The notes under the pieces are model-generated. The model did not search any database. It was not told where the DNA came from and worked only from the letters and a program-made list of their open reading frames with translations. Both the position numbers and the translations under genes were made by a program. A stretch of 64,000 nt of DNA from Phytophthora colocasiae (lineage: Eukaryota; Oomycota; Peronosporomycetes; Peronosporales; Peronosporaceae): positions 1 through 64,000 of the forward strand of contig JAGKQI010000081.1 of the NCBI GenBank assembly GCA_018806915.1. The letters run 5' to 3'. Each line of letters begins with the position of its first letter. The stretch's first letter is position 1. Below are positions 22,460-33,551 of this stretch, piece by piece.

Positions 22460-24303
22460 ATGCCTGCTCTTTTAGCTTGGACCACGATTTCCAACGGCAT
22501 CACTAAGGAAGACGCCTCAATGCTGCTTGAGACGTTCAAGACGTTCAAGATCGCTAAGAGCGAGCTCGTCCCATGTAAGGTTTGCGCGCTCTCCTCCCCG
22601 CTGGCATGCGTCGCCGCATGCTGGTGTGCAACTCAAACCTTGCAAGAGACGTCGAGCCTCTTGCCCATTGTAGGTGGCGCTGCAAGACGCTGACGTGTCA
22701 AGTGATGAATTTGGTTAGTATTTTCGAGATAAAAGTCACATTTCACCGCTGGAGTCGCCTGGAAGCCTCGCTTGACGGAGCAGATGAAGGACGTGGCGCG
22801 CTCACTTGCAGCGGAGGGCTTGAAGCCAGCTCGGATTCGGAATGCGTTTCTCAATCGATTTAATTTGGATGAGTCCAGCCTACCACCCCTACGAAACGTG
22901 CAGCGTTTTACTCAGCACTACACCCGAGTTAAGCTTGGCGGAAGTGACGATTTTCTAGATGTCCGAGACCAGGTGGTCGGAAATGGCGTTTTCGCTAGGA
23001 GCAGCTCAGCTCGGATCCATTCACGTTCACTTGGGAGTGCGAGGCTGACGGATCTCCCCATGTTGGAATTGGGTCGGATCAAGATCCGTTTATTGTGGGC
23101 ATCACGACTGAGAGACTGCTAAGATCGGCTGACCGTGACTCGGGCTCGTTCGTTATGCACGCTGATGCGACGTTCAAGCTCAACCAGATTGGCTATTCCG
23201 TCTTCGTGGTCGGAATCTCCGATATGGCGAGGTCCTTTCACTTGTTGGCTGTGTTTGTCACCTCTCAGCGCCGAGAGCCCGACTATTTCAAAATGTTTTG
23301 TGCGCTGAAGAACGTGTACTATCGTGCAACTGGCAAAGAATTCTCGGTGCAATACGCCATGGCAGATGCAGATGATGCTCAGTGGCGCGCTGCTCAGGCT
23401 GCATTTGGCACAAACTGTAGCTTCAGAAGTCTGATGTGCTATTACCACGTCACTGCGAAGGTCTATGAGAAAACGCGAGGGCTGCATCCAACACTGGCCG
23501 CTGAAGCTTTTAAGGGAGTGACGGACTTGCACTTCGCATACAGCAGCGCCGAGTACGAGGACTTGAAGACCTGTGTACTAGCAGAATGGGCCACGCGACC
23601 CGAGCTTCTCACTTTCAGCGCGTACTTTAAAGACGAGTGGCTCTCTGGACGGTTTGCCCGTTGGCAAGCGTTCCACACTCCACGGGGATATGCCACGACG
23701 AATAACCCCGTGGAGCGGTTTAACCGCACTATCAAACGTACATACACGCTGCACGCTCGTCTCAAGATGGGCGCACTCCTAACGCAGCTGCGATCGTGTT
23801 GCCGCTCGGAGAGTCTCTCATTGAAGCCATTCGTTGATGTTCCTACTGCTTCGGCTTCTCTGTGGCGCCGCATGAGAGAGCTACGGCGGGCGAGTAGTCT
23901 GTTCGAATGGACGCCACCGCGCTCAAGTCTGGCATTTGTCCTGGATAGAGTAGACGATGACGAAGCTGATCGCTTCGTCCAAGTTGTATCACGACCATGC
24001 CGGCGCGTACTTGACGAAAACACTGGACGGAAGAGAGAGGTGCTCCTTGTGACAGCGCAGATTAGTGCCAGCAGTGCACGTATGGAGTGGGTCGGCATGC
24101 CAGACGAAGGATGGAGAGTTGACATCCAACGGCGTGAATGTCCGTGCCGCACGTTCGCCAAAAACGCCACTTGTGTACACCTTCTTCTTGCCATTTCCAG
24201 CCGTGGGCTGAACGACGTCGGTACTCGAGCAAATCTTGTGTATCGCGGCTCCAACAAGGCACGACGCTGGAAGGAGCACAAAGCGCTGGGCGTCCGCCGC
24301 TAA
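22460..24303 (+). pseudogene. MULE transposase with SWIM finger, frame-broken
   Basis: Mutator-like transposase. ATG at 22460 (MPALLAWTTISNGITKED); frames change near 22580, 22745 and 23000. The intact C-terminal two thirds (from about 23095) contains the DDE core: FVMHADATFKLNQ (first Asp), YAMADADDAQW (second Asp) and NNPVERFNRTIKR (Glu). The SWIM zinc finger CPCRTFAKNATCVHLL follows (CxCx8CxH), ending with a basic tail. With three breaks in the N-terminus it should be inactive. Confidence 0.85.
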
Positions 24304-26239
24304 ACACGTTCGCCCTAAATCGGGAGTAGTGTAGATTGACATAGCTGCACACGAGTTAGATCACATATATTGTGTGCTACTATGAGTCTGCTTACCATTA
24401 AACGATGCCACAGCGTCAGCATATATCTCGTTCTCCAACTAATTCACAACCGAGTACCTAGTCCTTATCAAGCAGCGCACTGCTTCACGGTAGGCCTCCT
24501 CGAAGAGACAATCATGGTCTTGGCGGACTTCTCCTCACAGCAGCAGCTCTTCCCTCACGGCAGCCGTCCTCTCAGCAGCCTCTTCTCACGGGAGTCGTCC
24601 CCTCAGCAGCCTCTCCTCACGGCGGCCCCTACTGGCAGCTCCCCCCAAGGCGACGGTCCGGTCATTGGTGACTTGGTCCTCGCAGCAGTCTTCCCGTCGC
24701 GGCTGCTCTCTTGTTACGGCAGCCCCTCGCGGCTGCTTCCCCTCGAGACGCCAGACCTGCCGGCGACATCCTTCTTTCATCTGTGGCGATCTTCTCCTCG
24801 CGGTGACGCTCTCATGATTGCAGTCTTCTCTTCGTGGTGGCAGCCCTCCGTTTCTTGTCTGCTGCTGGGATACCTCTGTACTGAATTGATGATACCAAAG
24901 CTGTGGCGTGAACACACAGCTCGTGCTCCATCCATCATCCACGTGTCACGTGTGCAGCAGATTACGAGTACCTGCTCGCACTATTAATATGTTCCGGTGC
25001 TCATTGTCCTTTTGTGGTGTTGACAGCGCATTTTTAAAGTGTTTTTGGTATTTTGTCTTGTTTCCGTCGCTCTTCGCCAGCTCCGCGAAGATGCAGCGCG
25101 TGCAAGAAATGAAAATCAGCATGAGGTATTAGATTTGCAGCGTCTCTCATCGTGTCGCATTTGTTACCGTGACTTGTTCTCAAGAGGAAGTCAGCTCGAT
25201 GCCTCGACGGAATCCGCTCGACAATGGTCGCGTGGTCGCGCGCCGACAGCGGCAAGAAAAATGCTGAGCTTGTGCCACGCGAGACAAGGTCTCTAACATC
25301 GTAACGCAAGCGCTCAGTACTATATTTGTATTAAGGTGTGCACTCCTTGGAGCAGAGACCTTTAATGAAGACCACGTTCAGGTGACATCGGCGTTTGAAA
25401 TGCAAGCTCATACATCTCCTCCCTCCACATTAACCTGCATTCGTCAATAATTCGACATCTTTACAATCCGCATATAGCGATTAATTGGAATGATACAACG
25501 ATTCATATTTGAAGTCAGAAACTATGAAATGCAACTGTTCAAATCGATTCCCTGTCAAATCAGGATTCTCTAGAATGATCGCCTTCATCTTCACTAAGGA
25601 AAAAACACAGTTTTTACCCGCCGCCAATCGCGACTTGTCTGTCCCATTTCCAAACTGCCGCTCTCGCACTCAAGTCTCCTCAAAGACTTCTCGCACAAGT
25701 TCGCATAAACTGCCCCAAGCGGCATTCATAAAGCCTACAGCTACCCACCCAACGCCTTGGAGTGACTCCCCCGTTGCAGGACTTTTTGCAACCACTGAAC
25801 TATTTGTCTCGCCTTGCTTGGGTCCCCACGCAACGCGAGCTCGAAACTAGAAAAGAGGGAGCCTCGTCACCCCCGCTGCATGGCGAAATTTGCTGACTGC
25901 ATTACCTGGACTACTCTCGACGTCGTGTACGTACTTATCCTGTGTGTATATATATACCCTTGGTTTGTGATTGGACCATATCGGAGACCGTTGCTATTTT
26001 TTTTAGCGATGCAGAGGCGACTCTTACGGGGTTTTGCTCCATTCTCTTTTTAGTACTATTCAAGAGCCAAGGCAATACTAACCTTATCCTGTATATCGAA
26101 CAGCTTATCCAAGAATCAATTCATACCTCTCTTAGGCGTTTCAAGCTCTTTATCTCATCAGATCGCGAGGCGCCTGCTTTAACTCTTTAACGGCTCCACG
26201 AAGCAGCCCCAATACTGAAGACCAGCCAAAGCGAGGACG
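24304..26239. other. Noncoding stretch with a minisatellite-like segment
   Basis: No convincing gene. An open frame from 24382 runs to 24987 but is dominated by repeats. 25300-26200 is AT-richer and includes a short TA run near 25948. Confidence 0.5.
24525..24640 (+). repeat. Degenerate minisatellite
   Basis: Imperfect units of about 30 nt built on CTCAGCAGCCTC and TCACGG repeat about four times; weaker copies (CGGCAGCC, CGCGGCTGCT) continue to about 24740. Confidence 0.55.
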
Positions 26240-28312
26240 ATGGGGATGATCATAGCCAATGTGGGCGAGGACGATGGGTCTAGCTCCGGGGAAAGTGGTG
26301 GCGACAGTCCCAGTAGTGGCAGTAGTAGTGGCAATAGCGGGTTAATACGAAACCATGGCCGCACTCCGTCCGCTGCGGCCCGAACCAAAGACCAAGCCAA
26401 AACCAAGCCCAAATCTCGAGCAGAACCAAAAACCGGCAAGAAGGTCAAACTTCAGCCGCTGGAGCTCAAACCCAGGAACAAGTCCACCATGACGCGGCAG
26501 TTTTCCGGTTACGGGACTCTCAAGTCCACGAAATCAGAGCCACCAAGTGACGACGCCAGTGCTACTACGTGGAAGTCCAATGTGGAGAAATGGAGTCTAG
26601 AAGCGCACCAATTGCTTAGTCCGCGGGCAGGGACGAGAATCAAGAAACAGTTTAACGGTCCTAACCGTCATACTCGGTCGAAGATGAACTACCGGTTTGG
26701 CTCGGAAGAATCTGGGGATGACTCAGAGACGTCCAATAGCTCGTACAGCTCATCCAACAGCTCCGATAGCCCTACAAATACTGTGGCGATCCCAATTCGA
26801 TCGTCATCGTTTTCTGCTGCTGATCGATGGGAATCAACTCGTAAACTACGCAAGGTTGAAGCTCTCCCGCTACTACACTCGTCACGTGAATCGGAAACAG
26901 ATATTGAGTCTGGTATTCTCTTGGAAGTAGAGGAAAGTGATGTTCATCCGGAGATCAAGACAGAAGTGCGTAAGCTGTTTACGTTGGCGTATCCTGTTAT
27001 TTTCACGTATGTACTGGAATTCTTCCCGGAATTGGTGAGTATGACGCTGGTGGGTCACTTGGACTCCCCTCTGACCAAGCAGTACCTTGATGGTGTGGCT
27101 CTATCGACGATGGTTGTGAATCTGACTGCTATCGGTATCGGCTTCGGTCTGGCTACTGCTATGGATACTCTGTGTACACAAGCGTACGGTGCTGGGAAGC
27201 CCAAGAAGCTGGGGATCTACCTCCAGAGTGGATTGATCGTATTGGGTCTCGCTCTGATTCCAGTGTTTCTCATCAACTGGTACACGGAATCGTTCCTATT
27301 GATGCTTGGTCAGCCTGAACAGGTGGCAGCTTTCGCTGGACGCTTCAGTCAGATCCTTCTCCCTGGAATTCCAGCCATGTACATCTACGAGCTGTTAAAG
27401 AAGGTGATGCAAGCCCAAAACGTGGTGCTTCCGATGGTGTACATTGCGGTGCTCAGTAACCTGGTGAATCTCGGATTGGGCGTGTACCTGACATTCTACA
27501 CGTCGCTGGGCTATGATGGTGCAGCGATCGCGCGGTTGTTGTCGGAGTTGGTACTACCGTTGTGCCTTATCCCGTACTACTTGCGCTACCCGAACATCCC
27601 AGCTGAATGGTGGTCTGGCTGGCAGCCGAAGGAGGCCGTGAACCATCTTGGCACCTTCTTACAGCTGGGAATCCCTGCCTGTTTGATGCTCGAGTTGGAA
27701 TGGGTCTCGTTCGAGATCATGGCGGCCATCGTCGGCTGGCTACCGAACAGTGTCGTGGCCATTAGTGTGCATTCCGTGCTGGTGAACGTGTCTACGTTCG
27801 CGTTTAACTTCTTCTTGGGCATTTCCGTGGCGTCTACGATTCTTGTGGGTAATTACTTGGGAAGTAACAAGCCTCATCACGCCAAGATGGCTTCAACTCT
27901 GGGGATGATCCTGTCCGTCTCGTTGTCGACTGTTCTCGCTGTCGTTATCATCGCTACGCGTTACTTCATCCCAGCGATCTTCATCAACGATGCTGTGTCC
28001 ATTGGACTCGCAGCTCACGCGTTGCTGTTCCTCATGCCGTATCAAATGTGCGACGCTATCAACGCCGTCATGCAGGGTGTATTCCGAGGCACTGGACGAC
28101 TGGCATTGGGTGCGTACATCAATCTGTTCGCGTACTTCGTGCTTGGACTTCCTATCGGCGTGTACCTGGCCTTCTGGATGGACTTGGGCGTCGAAGGAAT
28201 GTGGCTTGGCCTTACTGTGGGCATCTTTTTCGGCGTTATCATGTCGTTTGTCAAGATCTGCGAGACGGACTGGAAAGGAATGGCCGATGCCGCACGTGTA
28301 CGCACCAGCTAA
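26240..28312 (+). CDS. MATE-family efflux transporter
   Basis: 690 residues. MATE proteins export drugs, toxins and metabolites by proton or sodium antiport. The first 240 residues are hydrophilic and Ser/Lys-rich, a long cytosolic extension relative to typical MATE proteins of about 450-550 residues. The membrane domain begins at about residue 245 (LAYPVIFTYVLEFFPELVSM) and holds about 12 hydrophobic helices. Family signatures are the first-half MTLVGHL and DTLCTQAYGAGK, and the second-half FRGTGRLALGAY near residue 620. No frame break. The ATG is the first in frame; two residues later there is a second Met. Transcribed toward START-1. Confidence 0.93.
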   Translation: MGMIIANVGEDDGSSSGESGGDSPSSGSSSGNSGLIRNHGRTPSAAARTKDQAKTKPKSRAEPKTGKKVKLQPLELKPRNKSTMTRQFSGYGTLKSTKSEPPSDDASATTWKSNVEKWSLEAHQLLSPRAGTRIKKQFNGPNRHTRSKMNYRFGSEESGDDSETSNSSYSSSNSSDSPTNTVAIPIRSSSFSAADRWESTRKLRKVEALPLLHSSRESETDIESGILLEVEESDVHPEIKTEVRKLFTLAYPVIFTYVLEFFPELVSMTLVGHLDSPLTKQYLDGVALSTMVVNLTAIGIGFGLATAMDTLCTQAYGAGKPKKLGIYLQSGLIVLGLALIPVFLINWYTESFLLMLGQPEQVAAFAGRFSQILLPGIPAMYIYELLKKVMQAQNVVLPMVYIAVLSNLVNLGLGVYLTFYTSLGYDGAAIARLLSELVLPLCLIPYYLRYPNIPAEWWSGWQPKEAVNHLGTFLQLGIPACLMLELEWVSFEIMAAIVGWLPNSVVAISVHSVLVNVSTFAFNFFLGISVASTILVGNYLGSNKPHHAKMASTLGMILSVSLSTVLAVVIIATRYFIPAIFINDAVSIGLAAHALLFLMPYQMCDAINAVMQGVFRGTGRLALGAYINLFAYFVLGLPIGVYLAFWMDLGVEGMWLGLTVGIFFGVIMSFVKICETDWKGMADAARVRTS

Positions 28313-28736
28313 GCGGTGGGTTTTCTGCATCTTTTTTTTCATATTTTCTTTTGTTTTAGAGACTTCGAGCTGGTCATTGTGACTGTAGTTCGTTCCCGTT
28401 TTGCATTTTTTTCACTCTTTAGCATCTTATGAGTTGAACGCCCGTGCGTTTAGCAGGTCAATATGAATGCCGTTAAAACTTTTGTGTAGCTTTTGGGATG
28501 TGTGGCTAGAACTCACCGAGATGACTTGTCTTCAGCAGATCTGTTCAGGGCGTCGCTGGATCTGCCACGCTTGTCCTCTCCGTGGAAATTTTGGATAGTC
28601 TTTGGTATCTGGACCGAGGAATTCATTGCTAGACTTGCCTTGTGCGATCGAAACCATGCCGAAACCCGTGGCAATGTCCAAGTTCCTGCCAGCTTTATTG
28701 ATTCCGGAGTCGGACAAGACGCTTCTACAAGAACTA

Positions 28737-30265
28737 CACCTTTTGCCGGCCAAAGTGGGCTAATCAGCATCCAATGTGGGCAGGATTAATTTTAGGCGGC
28801 TGACAGAAACCCAAAACAGCCCAAAACTGTTTTTTTCACACAATCAAAGTGGGCTAATCATCATTCAAATCATTCGTACATGTACATGTACAGTACTTCG
28901 CATGCGCCCGAAATGGAGACCACAAAGTCAATCTGCAACTGACATTACACAACCCAGATGCCTTCCCAAACCGCCACTAAGACCCACACACCTGAAGAAC
29001 GCCGTCGCGTCCTCAAAGCATACCACGCCGGTGGCAACTGGCGTGCTGTTGCCCATTATAATGGGTTCCCACAGAGCACAGCGGAGCGACTTGTTAGCCT
29101 CGACCGTGCTGTTGACCTTCCTCGAGGGGGGGCCCGCGCTACCAAAGTGACCCCCGAGATCAAGGCGGCATTAGAGCTGTGGCTGGACGAGTGTTGTCTT
29201 CTCCCACTTGCCACATTGAAACGCATGGTCCTTGATGAATTTCGTGTGGACATCGCAGAGTCTACCATTTCTCGCCATCTGAAAGGCATGCTCTTTACCG
29301 TCAAACAGGTGTGCTTTACTATGAACATGTACATGTACTGAGACTGAATTAACATTCAATATTCTTTGGCTAATTCGTAGACGCGCGTCGAGCCTACGAC
29401 ATGTAACAGTGAGGAAAATAAGGAGAAGAGGAAGGTGTTTGCTGAAGCGCTGATCAGACACCAAGCACGTGGTGATCTCGTCGTGTATTTTGACGAGACG
29501 AATTTTAGCTTGTACACCAAGCGCACGAAAGGTCGTGCAAAGAAGGGAAAGCGTGCCGTGGAGAAGATGCCGCCGTCCAAGGGCGCCAACCTCCAAATCC
29601 AGTGCGCGGTCTCCTCTGCGTACGGTGTCGTTGCGTACCGGACGCAAAGAGGCAGCATTAAAATGCAAACCAACGCCGACTTCGTAGAGGAGCTGTATGA
29701 GGTCATCAAGGAGAGCAACATCTATCACGAGCAGTATAGGGACAAGAAGATCGTCATCGTGTTTGACAATGCACCAGCACACTCTCGTACAGAGGAGCTC
29801 GTACAGCCCCGCTGCGATCTCGTCTTGCTTCGACTTGGTCCATACAGCCCCATGTGTAACCCGATTGAAAACTGCTTTAGCGCTCTTAAAGCGCACATCA
29901 AAACCTACCTAGCTACAGCGAGGGAAGAGATGAACGACCCACTGACCGAGAGTATTACTGGTCCACCAATTTCGAAGACAGAAGCTCGCATGAGGCTTCT
30001 CGAGCGAGCTACCAACACTTGCATGCCGCGAATCACTCAGCGCATGGTGCAGAACGTAGAGCTGCACGCTTCGAAGTTTGTGCATGCAGCAATTCGTAAG
30101 GAAGATATGTCCTATGGCCAGTAGTTTGCCCGCTTTGAATGATGATTAGCCCACTTTGATTGTGTGAAAAAACAGTTTTGGGCTGTTTTGGGTTTCTGTC
30201 AGCCGCCTAAAATTAATCCTGCCCACATTGGATGCTGATTAGCCCACTTTGGCCGGCAAAAGGTG
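28737..30265 (+). mobile_element. Mariner/Tc1-type DNA transposon, apparently intact
   Basis: 1,529 bp flanked by TA (28735-28736, 30266-30267). Terminal inverted repeats of 133 and 132 bp (28737-28869, 30134-30265) begin CACCTTTTGCCGGCCAAAG; the only difference seen is one T in a T-run. Within each repeat the motif CAAAGTGGGCTAATCA occurs twice, an IR/DR layout as in Tc1-type elements. It encodes a single transposase in two exons without stops. Confidence 0.93.
28958..30124 (+). CDS. Mariner-type DD33E transposase
   Basis: 364 residues from exons 28958-29308 and 29381-30124; the 72-nt intron has GT...AG ends (CAG/GTGTGC...TTCGTAG). The N-terminal 110 residues are helix-turn-helix-like (RRVLKAYHAGGNWRAVAHYN, STAERLV). 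The DDE core has Asp155 in VVYFDETNF, Asp246 in VIVFDNAPAH and Glu280 in CNPIENCF, with 33 residues between the last two. All catalytic residues are present and no stop interrupts, so it may be active. IS630-Tc1-mariner superfamily by motif. Confidence 0.9.
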
Positions 30266-30944
30266 TAGTAACGACTCTAGTTTCTCACAACCTCGAGCAG
30301 TACAACAACCTGTGCGTTACCAAGGATGGTCACCCAGATAGTCGACTATGGGTCCCCACACGTAAAGTAGAAGGGATTCGCATCTACCGAGAACGACCAC
30401 GCTCTATCGGTGCGTCTCCACCAGCTATCCCATCCCTATTACTACTGGGATCTGTAGTAGGGAAGCTCGAAGACATCATGTACGGTGTTGTAACCCCCAC
30501 GGACGAGTCTTTGAAGGTCAAGTCCACGTGTATCCGCGACGGTGTAGTCGATAGTAAAGTGCTGGAGGAGCTCGTAGGCCCTACTGTAAACGACCCGCTC
30601 CACTACATCAGTCTTCAGTGGCGACTGTATGAAGATCGTGACTACGTGACACTCGACACGACCGGTATCATGCAGACCCCACAGAACGAAACAACGTATC
30701 GCATTCGGTGGGGTTTCCTCAATTACCAGCATTCACAGACCTCGCAATCGCTCGAGGGAACATGTCGGTGTGCTCACTGTACCGGCAAAAAGATAACAGC
30801 ACGGTGGATTGCTACACACGCGGGTTCTTCGATTTATCGTCCGGAACGCATGGCCACGCCATTTTAACGCTTCAAATGATTGCTACTCGGTGGTTGTCGT
30901 TCTCTCGCCTTAGGAGTCTACCTGTCTTACAACTACAGCTATAG

Positions 30945-31500
30945 CTATAGCTAGAAGGTACTCTTGGGCCTTTAACATCCACCAGAAGGTGGACAGGTCT
31001 CCGCGACGAAGGCTTCGCCGGTAAATGAGTTCGTTGGCAGCGTTCACGTCTCGGCTGCGAGTCTTCCTCTTCTTGGACGGGACTTGGTCTTCATCCGGGG
31101 TAGACTCGAGGGTAGCGTCGGATGCTACACACATCCACTACGTGTCCGCCGTCGTCTGAATTGGCAGCAGAAGCACGGTGTTGTAGTGGGCCGACAGCAT
31201 GCTGACCAGTCTGGCGCATGCCGGAGGCGACATCGTGTCGCCTCTGGAGACGTGGGTCCGAAAACGCCGCCGGTGACCGCAGCGTAGGCCGGCAGCGCCG
31301 GGGATGCTTGGTCGTCGAACTTGGTGTGGGGTGTCGCTTGTGGGGGGCTTGGCAAATGCAGGCACTTCAATGTAGCCATTTCAAGTATCCAATCATATCC
31401 TTGGGCTTTTTTTATCCAATTCTTACGGTTTATGCTCCGTCTCACTGCGCCGCATCTCACGGTAAAATATAACATATCGGGATTGGTTAAAAAGAAGCAG
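30945..31500 (-). pseudogene. Possible hypothetical gene remnant with nuclear-signal-like motif
   Basis: On the minus strand, 31125-30950 reads a hydrophilic segment with TPDEDQVPSKKRKTRSRDV and then NELIYRRSLRRGDLSTFWWM. A second Pro-rich frame lies upstream (about 31365-31138). The KKRKTR run looks like a nuclear signal. No family recognised; frames do not join without an intron or break. Confidence 0.3.
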
Positions 31501-31534
31501 CTTGTGAGGTACTAGTAGTACAAACCAAAGAGTA

Positions 31535-33341
31535 CCGTATTTGTCGGATCGAGTGAGACAACTTTTAATGGCCATTTTCAAGTCATAAAAAAACCTCAAA
31601 GTTTTTTTTTGCATGCGTCGACTGCCATCCATCCCATTTCTCGTAATGCCGCGCAGGCCGAAGAACAAGAATAAAATCAAGTACAAGGTAAGCGCAAAAA
31701 TACTGTAAATCCTCCGTTTATTATGCTTACTCTTAATACGCAGGGTGCTTGTGCGGTAGAGGGAGAGCGGGCCGTTGATGCAGCTGGTCGGCTGAGGGTC
31801 AGCCGCTCGACCATCTATCGCTGGCGTAAGTCAAAGGCACAGCTCTGCTCTGTGGCTGCCTCCGCCCCGAACAAGTACTTTGCTCCGTCCTCATCGCCCA
31901 GAAGGCAATACGTCCTTTTTCCTGAGCTTGAAGCCGAGTACGTGTTGACTTTATTGTTTTAATGCTGCTCAATTGTACTAATGCTATTTACTACAGGTTA
32001 ATAAAATGGATAACGCTGATGAGAAAGACACGAGGACTGTGTGTCACTACGAAGTGCATTGTGCTGATGATTGGCAAGTTCGACGCTGCCTTCTCAGCAG
32101 CCAGAACGAATGTTGCACTACTATCTTGGTGCACACGCTGTTTGAAGCGTAACAGATTTTCTGTTAGGCGCATTACTCACAAAGGTAGAAAACTGCGGGA
32201 GAACATGCAGGTACTTAAATTACATTTATTGATCATAAGTAATTATCAACTAAAACTTGTTTTAGGAAATTGCAGACTCATTTTCTAGGTCGATCAACTT
32301 TGCTGTTGAAGAAGATGGAATCTTTCCACTGTCTTACAGAACGCAAGACCGGTATGGCAACCTCTTCAACATGGATCAAACGGGCTTGGGGATTGATAAC
32401 CCGGGCCGTTTAACAATCGATTTTAAAGGAGCAAAGACAGTAGACGTGGTACAAGGGATGGGGGAAAATGGATCTCGCTGTAGCGTCTTCCTGTGCGCGT
32501 CAGCCACAGGGATGAAGCTCCCAGCCTTTATTGTGTTTGCAGGGCGTGCCTGGAGGGCCAGTATATCAAGAGGTTTCGAGCCCCAGCTGGGGCCGTCCTG
32601 GTGTCGTCCATACGACCCAAGCAAAAGGCCTTTTGTGACCATGCTACAATGCTAAAGTGGATCGACGAGGTTTGTATTTAATCTCTTTTATTTAGTACCT
32701 TTAAAACTAAAATTGGTGTGTGTGTGACTAGGTTTGGACGCCTTCAACACAAGGCTGCCGCATGCTGCTGCTGGACAGCTTAAAGGTCCACAAGATGGAC
32801 AGCGTAAAAACCTCTCTTGAGGAGTGCTGTACTGAGGTCCAGTACATTCCTCCAGGGATTACCGGCCTCAGTCAGCCGATGGATGTGAGCGTTATGCATT
32901 CATTTAAAAGCATCATTCAGTACGTGCTTTTTTAAAAAGCTTTTTAACTTCATCGTTGTTCTAACAATGTACACTACGCAGGGATCTTTATCGACGCTGG
33001 CACATCGACAACCCCTTTGCGTCAAATGCTAGTGAGCGTCGCCTTCTACTGTCGAAGATGATTGGGGAGGCGTGGGAGATGATCTCCGCTGAAACGATAA
33101 TTAGAGGCTTTCAAAAGGCAGGACATATTCCTATTGGACCTCGAGATGCTTCTGGTAGATTCCGAACGCATGTGCTTCCCCCACCAGAGAATGCTGTTCT
33201 TCCTGATGAGGAGTAACTTCATAAACCTCAATAAATGCATGTTTCATTTTGATAGGTTCTATGGTATAGAGAGGGGGTGTCACCCCTACATAGTGGCTTT
33301 CCCACTTGATCCGAGTGTCCCACTCGATCCGACAAATACGG
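31535..33341 (+). mobile_element. Pogo-type DNA transposon
   Basis: 1,807 bp flanked by TA (31533-31534, 33342-33343). Inverted repeats of 26 bp with one mismatch (31535-31560, 33316-33341) start CCGTATTTGTCGGATCGAGT. It carries an intron-rich transposase in plus orientation. It lies between START-1 and START-2. Confidence 0.9.
31646..33216 (+). pseudogene. Pogo/Tigger-like transposase, six exons, one frame break
   Basis: Exons by GT/AG and frame continuity: 31646-31687, 31744-31937, 31997-32210, 32266-32669, 32732-32919, 32982-33216. Exon 2 carries a helix-turn-helix (RLRVSRSTIYRWRKSKAQ). Exon 4 carries the first catalytic Asp (FNMDQTG). Exon 5 carries the second (LLLDSLKVHK) and third (SQPMDV), about 35 residues apart, the DDxD pattern of pogo. 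In exon 4 near 32540-32570 the frame must shift by net two bases (FIVFAG to QYIKRF), so the copy is probably dead, or the sequence has an error there. Five introns of about 55-62 nt in a transposon are notable. Confidence 0.8.
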
Positions 33342-33505
33342 TAATAGTTTAAAGAACATGATTGGTGGAAAGTCTGCCATGATGATGCCTAATGGACTGC
33401 AGCGTCACTGACGCACAGGTCAGCTCTCTGGGCACTTAATGGGCAGCCATGGAACGCTTATGGCTCTCCCTTTCCGCTTCGAAAGGCCTGTCGGTGTCGT
33501 GGGCA

Positions 33506-33522
33506 TCACTCACTTAAAATTT
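33506..33522 (+). promoter_or_regulatory. Possible oomycete core promoter (Inr-like)
   Basis: TCACTCACTTAAAATTT lies 30-46 nt upstream of the START-2 ATG. It resembles the oomycete initiator plus flanking element (GCTCATTY...WTTTY). Position fits; the match is imperfect. Confidence 0.4.
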
Positions 33523-33551
33523 AACCGGACGACGCGAAAGTCTCGGTCGAA

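Larger units (their letters stand above)
28656..30944 (+). pseudogene. START-1: START-domain protein, split by mariner and truncated
   Basis: START domains bind lipids. ATG 28656 opens a frame of 26 codons reaching LLQE at 28733. It is cut at a TA by the mariner element and resumes at 30268 with VTTLVSHNLEQYNN. Aligned with START-5 (NLRELAETLVTHNIEQ), the two halves join without gap or frame change. The START core runs through LLLLGSVVGKLEDIMYGV and DRDYVTLDTTGI. Near 30690 the frame shifts (next frame: GFPQLPAFTDLAIARGNMSV), and the sequence ends at about 30944 before any FYVE finger. So it has three lesions: insertion, frameshift, 3' loss. Confidence 0.85.

Noticed and set aside
24382..24987. 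About 200-codon open frame
   Set aside because: Composition follows a degenerate minisatellite; no domain, and the antisense strand is equally open.
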